Source: Longimicrobiales bacterium (GTDB taxonomy: Bacteria > Gemmatimonadota > Gemmatimonadetes > Longimicrobiales > Gaopeijiaceae). Taken from it: a DNA stretch of 64,000 nt. Under the pieces are notes generated by a model. The model worked only from the letters and a program-made list of their open reading frames with translations. It did no database searches and had not been told where the DNA came from. The position numbers were made by a program, and so were the translations under genes. How positions within the stretch are numbered: the stretch's first letter is position 1; every line of letters begins with the position of its first letter. The DNA lies in the NCBI GenBank assembly GCA_951828585.1, contig OX639991.1:2264576-2328575 (forward strand), given 5' to 3'. Below are positions 57,592 to 64,000 of the stretch, piece after piece.

Positions 57592-58980
57592 ATGCCACCC
57601 AACGCCATCACCCGCCGAAACTTCCTCAGGCGCACCGGCACCAGCGTCCTCCTCGGCGCCGCAGCCTCTCCCGCGCTCCTGAACGCCCGCCCCGCCTCCG
57701 CCCAACCCACCCCCGCCAGACGAGCCGGTCCTGCCGCCCAACGCACCAACCTCACCCCCACCCCCCACGATTTCGACCAGATCTACGACCGCCGCGGCAC
57801 CGACTCCGTCCGCTGGGACCGCGCGATCAACCAGTTCGGCCCCGGCATCGTGGCCGCCATGGGCGTCGCCGACATGGACTTTCGCGCCGCCCCCTGCATC
57901 ACCCGGGCCCTCTCCGACCGCTGCGCCCACGAGAACTGGGGCTACATGCACCGCCCCGACTCCTACGCGGAAGCGGTCGCCGCCTGGAACCATCGCCGCT
58001 ACGGCGTCGAAATCGACCCGTCCACTCTGACGTTCACCACCGGCGTCCACCCCGGGATCATCGCGGCGCTCCAGACCTTCTCGCCCCCCGGCAACCGCGT
58101 CCTCATGATGACCCCCACCTACGACGGCTTCTACGGCGACCTCAGATTCGCGCGCACCGTCCCCGACGACTGCGAGATGGTCGTCGACGCCGATGGCCGC
58201 TACTCGGTCGACTTCGACGACTTCGAGCGGCGCGCCCGGCGCTGCAACTCCTTCATCCTGTGCAACCCGCAGAACCCGACCGGCAACCACTGGTCCCCCG
58301 AGGTCCTGACCCGTCTCGGCGAGATCTGCCTCAAGCACCGGGTGGTCGTGCTCGCCGACGAAATCCACTGCGACTTCGTGACCGCGGGCAACCGCTACAC
58401 GCCCTTCGCCACCCTCGACCCCGAGATCGTCGCCAACAGCCTGACCTTCATGTCCGGCAGCAAGTCCTTCAGCCTCGCCGCGATGAAGGTCGCGTGGTAC
58501 TACAGCACCAATCCAGACCTGCTGGAGCGCGTCAAGGCGAACACCCGCGCCGACCTGAGCACGCTCGGCATGGTAGCCATGCGGGCCGCGCTCGAGGAGG
58601 GCGAAGCGTGGCTCGACGAGCTGATTCCGTACATCGACGCGAACCTCGATTTCGCCGAGTCGTACATCCGCGACAACCTGCCGGGCGTCCGCTACACGAA
58701 GGCGCAGGGCACCTACCTCGCGTGGCTCGACGTGGCGGAGTTCGCGGAACGGATCGGGGCGGCCGAAACCGCCGCCCGCGAGAGCGCCGAAGCGGTCAAT
58801 CCGGTGACCCCCGAGGCGATCGTGCAGCGGTGGTTTGCGGAGCACGCGGGCGTGTACCTGAACCCGGGGCCCCGGTACGGTACGGGCGGGGCCGGACGCA
58901 TGCGCATGAACCTGGCCTCGTCGCGCCAGATCGTGGAGTTGGCGCTGAAGAACATGGCCGAGGCGCTGGCTGGGGTCTGA
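57592..58980 (+). CDS. Tat-exported class I/II aminotransferase (MalY/PatB C-S lyase-like)
   Basis: This 462-residue protein starts with a twin-arginine signal (AITRRNFLRRTGTSVLLGAA). The PLP fold follows: FTTGVHPGIIAAL, NPQNPTGNHWSPEVLTRLGE, LADEIHCDFV and the PLP lysine in SGSKSFSLAAMK. The N-terminal RRGTDSVRWDR and ADMDF are hallmarks of MalY/PatB cystathionine beta-lyase-like enzymes, which cleave C-S bonds or transfer amino groups. A Tat signal on this family is unusual. ATG 57592 is chosen because it begins the Tat motif. Confidence 0.87.
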   Translation: MPPNAITRRNFLRRTGTSVLLGAAASPALLNARPASAQPTPARRAGPAAQRTNLTPTPHDFDQIYDRRGTDSVRWDRAINQFGPGIVAAMGVADMDFRAAPCITRALSDRCAHENWGYMHRPDSYAEAVAAWNHRRYGVEIDPSTLTFTTGVHPGIIAALQTFSPPGNRVLMMTPTYDGFYGDLRFARTVPDDCEMVVDADGRYSVDFDDFERRARRCNSFILCNPQNPTGNHWSPEVLTRLGEICLKHRVVVLADEIHCDFVTAGNRYTPFATLDPEIVANSLTFMSGSKSFSLAAMKVAWYYSTNPDLLERVKANTRADLSTLGMVAMRAALEEGEAWLDELIPYIDANLDFAESYIRDNLPGVRYTKAQGTYLAWLDVAEFAERIGAAETAARESAEAVNPVTPEAIVQRWFAEHAGVYLNPGPRYGTGGAGRMRMNLASSRQIVELALKNMAEALAGV

Positions 58981-59061
58981 CCGTCCGCTGCCAAGGACCT
59001 GCTGGTGCCTTTCGGCGGTCGGTGCTCGTGTAGGCTTGTCCTTCCTACCAGACCCACAGTC

Positions 59062-59457
59062 TTAGTGGGACTTCTTGTCTTTGTCCCAGTTCGTCCCTCG
59101 GGCTGCCGGAAGCACGACGTTGCACACGCCCTGGTCCAAGCTGTTCCATTTCCCCGTGGCCGCGTCAACGATGACGGGGATCAAGCCTCCGAGCACATCC
59201 AGGATCACCCACCCTGCACCCACCGAGGTACTCAGTTGGCACGTTACCTCCTCATGCCCCTCTTGGCGAAATACGACCGTGTGGCTCGTGTGGTTGTTCA
59301 GGTCCAAGGAGACCGGAGTTGTCCCTCGCCGCGTACCGTCGATCCACACCTCGGCTCCAGTGGGGTTGGACGACATGGCAACCGGCTTGGTTCCGTCATT
59401 GAACAGGGTTGCGCAGCCAGTGGCGAGAAGCAGGGCAGGAATGGCAAGGATACGCAT
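59062..59457 (-). CDS. PEGA-domain lipoprotein
   Basis: This 131-residue lipoprotein (lipobox LATGC) has the PEGA motif: VAMSSNPTGAEVWIDGTRRG, TTPVSLDL, followed by HTVVFRQEGHEEVTC. A hydrophobic segment (GAGWVILDVLGGLIPVIVDA) with G-x-x-x-G spacing follows, as in many PEGA/YdgA-type surface lipoproteins. PEGA domains bind cell-wall or surface components. ATG 59457 is chosen because the signal peptide starts there; GAAAGG lies upstream. Confidence 0.82.
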   Translation of the reverse strand: MRILAIPALLLATGCATLFNDGTKPVAMSSNPTGAEVWIDGTRRGTTPVSLDLNNHTSHTVVFRQEGHEEVTCQLSTSVGAGWVILDVLGGLIPVIVDAATGKWNSLDQGVCNVVLPAARGTNWDKDKKSH

Positions 59458-59896
59458 GCTTTCTAGCGCACCTTTCTCGTTAGAAGTTGTCGGGGACTGG
59501 ACTACAACCAACGTTAGCGGTCAGCGGGTGAGTTGTCAACAGCGTCCACCGCCAGCTGCTTCCGAGGCGCACCGGGTTCCCACCCATGTTCACAAGGCAG
59601 ACCAGGACTGCGTCGGTCCGCACACGAGCAGTGCCTCGGACACCGTAGGGAGGAAGGGAGGTACCATGGAGGGTTGCGGTCATCGGATGGCCGGAGGCGG
59701 TGTCGGATGCGGACCGAAGGCGGCAGGAGCGGTGGTCTCGGTCACGAAGTCTGGCGGTGCGGCCTCGGGTGACCAAGGGTTATGATTAGGAAACGACACC
59801 AACCTTACGGAACCCGAATCGTCAGGGCCCGAAAGGTTTTTGGGGGACTGGACTGCTGACACTGGAAGAATTCCCCGTCGGGGGAGGAGAGCTGAA
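59458..59896. other. 439-bp intergenic region with a short direct repeat
   Basis: No gene is recognised. GGGGACTGGACT occurs at about 59490-59501 and again at about 59847-59858, near the two ends of the spacer. It holds the divergent promoters of the PEGA and TPR genes. GGGGGAGGAGAG at 59880-59891 is the ribosome-binding site of the TPR gene. Confidence 0.4.
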
Positions 59897-61519
59897 ATGC
59901 AGAGACTGAGCGCGACCCTGTGGAGCGCGGCGACCGCCGCTGCTCTTATCCTCGCTGCCATGGCCACGCCGCCCGCGGCCCACGCCCAGTTCGACGATGT
60001 CGGCGTCATCACCTTCCCGACCTCGGCGACCGGGGCGGCCCAGGAGCACTTCCTGCGCGGCGTCGCGATCCTGCACAGCTTCGGCTGGAAGCAGGCGCGC
60101 GAGCAGTTCCACGCGGCGCAGGAGATCGACCCCGACTTCGCGATGGCCTACTGGGGCGAGTCGCTGGCATACAACCACCCGCTGGTCACCAACATGGACC
60201 CGGACGAGCCGCGTGATGCGCTCAAGCGTCTCGGCAAAACGCCCGAGGAACGCCTGGCCAAGGCCCCGACCGAGCGCGAGAAGGGCCTTCTCGGCGCGGT
60301 CGAAATCCTCTGGGGCGACGGCGAGCACCGGGACCGCGCGGTCGGCTACATGGAGGCCATGGCCGATCTTCACGCGACGTACCCCGACGACCATGAAATC
60401 GCGGCCTTCTACGCGCTCAGCCTCCTCACCGCCACCCGCGCCACCCGCGACCTGACCGATCGCTGGAACGTCCGCGCGGGGACCATCGCGCTCAAGATCC
60501 TGAACGCCAATCCCGTCCACCCCGGCGCGGCCCACTACACCATCCACTCCTTCGACCACCCCATCATGGCCCCGCTCGCCCTGGACGCGGCCTACGCCTT
60601 CGCCGACATCGCCCCGGCGGTGTCGCACGCCCGCCACATGCCCACGCACATCTTCATCCAGCACGGCATGTGGGACCTGGTTTCGGGGCACAACCAGTCC
60701 GCCTACGACGTGGCGCGCGAGCTGTGGGAGCCGGGCGACCCCCTCGGCGATGCCATCCACGCCCTGGACTGGGGCCAGTACGGCGACCTGCAGCGGGGCG
60801 ACTACGCCAAGGCGCGGCTGTGGATCGAGCGCCTGGCCGCGATGGTCGAGAACGACGGCTTCGAGGCGGGTGGTGCGCGTGGCGAGGCCGGAAGCAACCG
60901 GGCGCGGAACTCGCTGCCGCTCCTCAAGTCACGCTACACCGTCGAGACCGAGGAGTGGGAGGTGCGGCCCGTCGACGAGGACATGCGCACCAGCGAGCTG
61001 CTTGCGATCGGGTTGAGCGCGGCGCGCACGGGGGACATGGAGGCGCTGGCGGCCGCCGGGAAGGCGCTGGGCGAGGAGTCCGACGGCGAGGGCTACACCC
61101 ACGTCATGCACATGCAGGTAGGTGCGCTGCACCACGTCGCGATGGGTCACGCCGACAAGGCCGTCGAGATGATGGACGACGCGGTTGCGACGGTCGAGGC
61201 CATGGCGCCGCCGCGCGGTTCGGCGAATCCGGTGAAGCCGGTGCACGAGCTTTACGGCGAGATCCTGTTGGAGTTGGGCAAGTCGGAGGAGGCGGTCGAG
61301 ATGTTCGAGACTTCGCTGCTGCGCATGGCGGGGCGGCCGCGGTCGCTGTTGGGGCTGGCGCGGGCGCATGCGGCGAGCGGGAACGACATGCTGGCGGCGG
61401 AGGCGTATGGGAAGGTGGCCGTGCTGTGGGAGGGGCGGGAGGGGATTGCGGGGCTGGATGAGGCGCGTGGGTTTGTGGAGGAGCATGCGGGGGGTGGGGG
61501 AAGCTCTGACCGCCGGTAG
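59897..61519 (+). CDS. Exported tetratricopeptide-repeat protein
   Basis: This 540-residue protein has a signal peptide (WSAATAAALILAAMATPPAA, then HAQ) and several TPR-like helices: AQEHFLRGVAILHSFGWKQA, REQFHAAQEIDPDFAMAYWG and, at the C-terminus, ELGKSEEAVEMFETSLLRMA. A conserved His-rich centre (HTIHSFDHP, then HARHMPTHIF) is typical of this family of large periplasmic TPR proteins and might bind metal. Function is unknown. GGAGGAGAG precedes ATG 59897. Confidence 0.84.
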   Translation: MQRLSATLWSAATAAALILAAMATPPAAHAQFDDVGVITFPTSATGAAQEHFLRGVAILHSFGWKQAREQFHAAQEIDPDFAMAYWGESLAYNHPLVTNMDPDEPRDALKRLGKTPEERLAKAPTEREKGLLGAVEILWGDGEHRDRAVGYMEAMADLHATYPDDHEIAAFYALSLLTATRATRDLTDRWNVRAGTIALKILNANPVHPGAAHYTIHSFDHPIMAPLALDAAYAFADIAPAVSHARHMPTHIFIQHGMWDLVSGHNQSAYDVARELWEPGDPLGDAIHALDWGQYGDLQRGDYAKARLWIERLAAMVENDGFEAGGARGEAGSNRARNSLPLLKSRYTVETEEWEVRPVDEDMRTSELLAIGLSAARTGDMEALAAAGKALGEESDGEGYTHVMHMQVGALHHVAMGHADKAVEMMDDAVATVEAMAPPRGSANPVKPVHELYGEILLELGKSEEAVEMFETSLLRMAGRPRSLLGLARAHAASGNDMLAAEAYGKVAVLWEGREGIAGLDEARGFVEEHAGGGGSSDRR

Positions 61520-61525
61520 GAGGGC

Positions 61526-63250
61526 CTACCGCTCAGCCGCCTCCGCTACCCGAGCAATGGCATCCAGCTTTGCCGTTATCTCCGGGTCGATTTCGTCCCT
61601 CGGAACGTAGCGGGCCAGCACATGGAAGCTCTTCTTCGGCATCACGTTCGGAAGATTCAGTCGCTCGAAGTAGTCAGAGAAGAGTGGATTGAGGAAATCG
61701 TCGCTGACCTTGACGCTGGAATCCCAGGGCGAGCCCTTCCCGAGCGTCTTCATGGCCGCCTCGACTGATTCGATCGACTGTTGCATGGCGGCACCCCGTC
61801 TGGTCTGCTCGGATTCTGCGAACAATGGGCCAGGAGTGGCTTCCTTTCCCGACGTGGTAGCGTAGCGTTCCAGCGTGCGCCGTGTAACGAGGTAGTTCTC
61901 GAACTCACGCCGCTCCCACATGAGCCATTCCACGGATCCGCTGTCCGGCAACTCCTTCTCGAGGCGGTCGAACAACCCGACTCCACGAAGTTCGGGTAGC
62001 GCCTCGCGCAGGGCATGGAAATGATTCGCGGCCGCCATCGGCCGATTGCCTACATAGTGAACGAATGGCCGTTCGAGGGCGCGGAGGGCAGGCGTGTGAT
62101 CCAGGCGTCTGGCGAACGCTCGCAACATGGACAGATCCGTCGATCCCTCCAGGTACAGAACCCAGCCGGTCTGTTCCGCCTGGTAGTAGTGTTCGAATCC
62201 GAACTCGTTGAGTGACTTCAGCACCTGACTGCCGCGGTTGTCCAACCGGTGCGGCTTTCCAACGAAGGCGATGACCAGGTCCTTGCCGGCCGCCTCGTTG
62301 AGAAGGACTTCGGAATGGCTGGCTGCAATGATCTGGCTTCTCGTGGCCTCGGCCGTTTCGGAGAGCAACTGATAGGTCTGCCGCTGGCGGAGGATCTCGA
62401 GGTGCGCATCCGGCTCGTCGAGCAACAGCACGGCCCCGGGATTCGCGTACATGTATGCCAGGAGCAGCAAACTCTGTTGTAGACCCCGGCCCGCGCAGGA
62501 AAGGTCGAGCTCGACTCCTTCTTCCCGGTAGGTCATCGCGATCTCACCACGCTCTTCGATGTAGCGTGGCGCTCTCAGTTCCGCTCCGAACAACGCGCGA
62601 ATCCGGCCGACCAGATCGCTCCAGCGAATCCCGTCTTCGTACACGCTGTAACAGAGGTTGCGCAGGACCTCGGCGGTGCGCCCCTCCCCGACGCGGACGT
62701 TGACGGCACCCTGGTCGAGGCGTGTTTCCGTGGCCGCCAATCCGGACATCGGGGGTAGAAACGCAATTCGAACCTGTCCGGCCGCTGTGGGAACGGGCAT
62801 TCGCCTGGGATTCCGGTCTTCGGACAGACGAAGGGGCCGACAATAGAAGGATTCCTCGTTGGCGTAGTCGAATTCCAGTCCGCAATCCCACGCACCGTCC
62901 TCGGCAATGCCGCTGACCGTAACGTCGATCCGGATGTTGCTGGTCTTCTGTTTGCCGTCGGTCCAATCCACGTTGCGGACCCTGAGTCCCCGCCACAGGA
63001 GGTTCGCGTGTGGCACGGGAATCGCGACCAGGTCCCGGCGGTTGACCGCCACCCCCGGTCGTTTCCCCGGGGTCTTGTGCCCCGACCACTTCTCGTTCCA
63101 GCGTCGCCGGCCGATGTCCCACAACGCCAGCGCCTGCATGGCCGAGGTCTTCCCGGAGTTGTTGGGCCCGATGAAGACGACGGGGCTTCCGAGTTCGATT
63201 TCGACCGACTCGAAGCGCTTGAAGTTGCGGATGGTGAGGTGGGTCAACAC
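61526..63250 (-). CDS. OLD-like AAA ATPase with TOPRIM-like C-terminus
   Basis: This 574-residue protein starts MLTHLTIRNFKRFESVEIEL with Walker A GPNNSGKT (residues 28-35), an ABC-type signature LSCAGRGLQQSLLLLAYMYA, Walker B LLLDEPDAHLE and an ASHS switch. The C-terminal part begins VLYLEGSTDLSMLRAFARRL, then GLFDRLE and WERREFENYL, like the TOPRIM nuclease half of OLD and retron-associated proteins. OLD-family enzymes act in phage defence and DNA repair. The start is GTG 63250. The gene stands alone (the TPR gene ends 6 bp from its stop, convergent). Confidence 0.8.
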   Translation of the reverse strand: MLTHLTIRNFKRFESVEIELGSPVVFIGPNNSGKTSAMQALALWDIGRRRWNEKWSGHKTPGKRPGVAVNRRDLVAIPVPHANLLWRGLRVRNVDWTDGKQKTSNIRIDVTVSGIAEDGAWDCGLEFDYANEESFYCRPLRLSEDRNPRRMPVPTAAGQVRIAFLPPMSGLAATETRLDQGAVNVRVGEGRTAEVLRNLCYSVYEDGIRWSDLVGRIRALFGAELRAPRYIEERGEIAMTYREEGVELDLSCAGRGLQQSLLLLAYMYANPGAVLLLDEPDAHLEILRQRQTYQLLSETAEATRSQIIAASHSEVLLNEAAGKDLVIAFVGKPHRLDNRGSQVLKSLNEFGFEHYYQAEQTGWVLYLEGSTDLSMLRAFARRLDHTPALRALERPFVHYVGNRPMAAANHFHALREALPELRGVGLFDRLEKELPDSGSVEWLMWERREFENYLVTRRTLERYATTSGKEATPGPLFAESEQTRRGAAMQQSIESVEAAMKTLGKGSPWDSSVKVSDDFLNPLFSDYFERLNLPNVMPKKSFHVLARYVPRDEIDPEITAKLDAIARVAEAAER

Positions 63251-63335
63251 GAGGGGGTCACGGGGCTCGAGTGCTGGTCAGACCGCCATCACGGAATGTA
63301 AATGGACCCCGCCGCGAGCGCTCCAGATCAGCCCC

Positions 63336-64000
63336 TCACCCCAACCCCACCCAGACCCCCACCGCGATCGCCACCAGCCCCAGCGCCACAAGCCCCAGAT
63401 ACACCTTCCCCGCCCACCGCAGCCAGTCCTCATACCGCACACCCGCCGACGCCAGCACCGCCATCAGCGCGCCATTCGTCGGCGTCAGCAAGTCACACAA
63501 ACCCGCCCCATACTGATACGCCAGCACCGTCACCTGGCGCGAAAGGCCCAGCAGGTCCGAGAGCGGGACCAATAGCGGCATCGTCAGCACGGCCTGCCCG
63601 CTCACACTCGGCACAGGCACGTGGACCGCCGTGTGCGCGCCCACCATCCCGAACGCCGACGCCAGCACCGGCAGCCCCTCGAGCGGGGTGAACATCCCGT
63701 GCACGATCGTGTCCACGATCCGTCCGTCCTGCAAAACCACGTAGATTGCGCGCGCAAACCCGATCAACAGTCCCGCGTACGCCATCTCCCGAAACCCGCG
63801 CACGTACGCGTTGGCCGTCCCCCCCACCCCCATCCCCGCCAGCAGCCCCACGATCACCCCCATGATGAAAAACGCCGCCGACAGCTCGTTGAATCCCCAC
63901 CCCCACCCCATCATCCCCACCACGACCACCGCGAAAGTCGCGGCCACCAGCGCGAAGATCCCCCAGTCCGACGCCCTCATGCCCTCCGCCTCCTCCTCGC
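63336..64000 (-). CDS. YfcC-family membrane transporter (partial, N-terminus beyond right edge)
   Basis: This 3' part of a membrane protein has at least five hydrophobic segments and YfcC/DcuC-like motifs: FFIMGVIVGLLAGMG, SVSGQAVLTMPLLVPLSDLL and QYGAGLCDLLTPTNGALMAV. YfcC proteins are expected to be basic amino acid or dicarboxylate exchangers. The frame is open past the ATG at 63980 to the edge. Family members have about 480 residues, so roughly half is missing here. The gene is convergent with nothing and precedes the OLD-like gene on the same strand. Confidence 0.78.
   Translation of the reverse strand, partial: EEEAEGMRASDWGIFALVAATFAVVVVGMMGWGWGFNELSAAFFIMGVIVGLLAGMGVGGTANAYVRGFREMAYAGLLIGFARAIYVVLQDGRIVDTIVHGMFTPLEGLPVLASAFGMVGAHTAVHVPVPSVSGQAVLTMPLLVPLSDLLGLSRQVTVLAYQYGAGLCDLLTPTNGALMAVLASAGVRYEDWLRWAGKVYLGLVALGLVAIAVGVWVGLG

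Overview
The window is GC-rich bacterial DNA. Its gene content is an M1 aminopeptidase, a DUF4953-type metalloprotease, a DmpA-type P1 peptidase, an M14 carboxypeptidase, exported amidohydrolases, a sortilin/BNR-repeat protein, Tat-exported enzymes and a tandem array of six-bladed beta-propeller lipoproteins with an ECF sigma/anti-sigma pair. This mix is typical of protein-scavenging Gemmatimonadota. That assignment is inference; no rRNA or marker gene is present. I saw no tRNA, rRNA or CRISPR array.

Region by region. 1-6260: the start of an Ig-like-repeat lipoprotein (minus strand, runs off the left edge), an M1 peptidase and a leucine-rich-repeat lipoprotein whose protease-like domain has lost its zinc-binding histidines and whose frame is broken by one base in an A run. 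6299-9055: a 2.76 kb mobile unit carrying a DDE/rve transposase and an IS110 recombinase. 9132-17713: a metalloprotease, a vapBC pair, a TonB-C protein, an amidohydrolase and a three-gene acyl-CoA cluster (dehydrogenase, CitE-type lyase, MaoC-type hydratase) that fits C5-dicarboxyl-CoA (citramalyl/mesaconyl-CoA) metabolism. 17841-22837: a hicBA toxin-antitoxin pair whose toxin gene is cut by an IS1380-family element, itself cut by a second copy of the 2.76 kb unit; target duplications let the nesting be reconstructed to the base. 23024-29763: a P1 peptidase, a broken Rpn-family nuclease gene, a BNR-repeat protein and a Tat-exported epimerase-like protein. 29777-40698: seven propeller lipoproteins in tandem around the sigma/anti-sigma module. 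40801-45997: a lipase-like lipoprotein, an ICMT/PEMT-like membrane protein, an M14 peptidase and a small lipoprotein.

46017-57363 is an accessory and defence region: a graveyard of PIN, AbiEii and propeller fragments, a Phd/PIN pair, an AbiE pair with its toxin gene split by an IS21 element (5-bp duplication, with an empty-site paralogous fragment nearby), then a translationally coupled pair encoding an AAA/DUF4143 ATPase and a 1191-residue NACHT-like NTPase with a C-terminal PD-(D/E)XK nuclease motif. The last pair is the best candidate for an undescribed defence system. 57592-64000 holds a PLP aminotransferase, a PEGA lipoprotein, a TPR protein, an OLD-like ATPase with a TOPRIM-like tail and the end of a YfcC-type transporter.

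Several genes carry single-base frameshifts or a nonsense codon. Some sit in homopolymers, so assembly error must be excluded before calling them pseudogenes.
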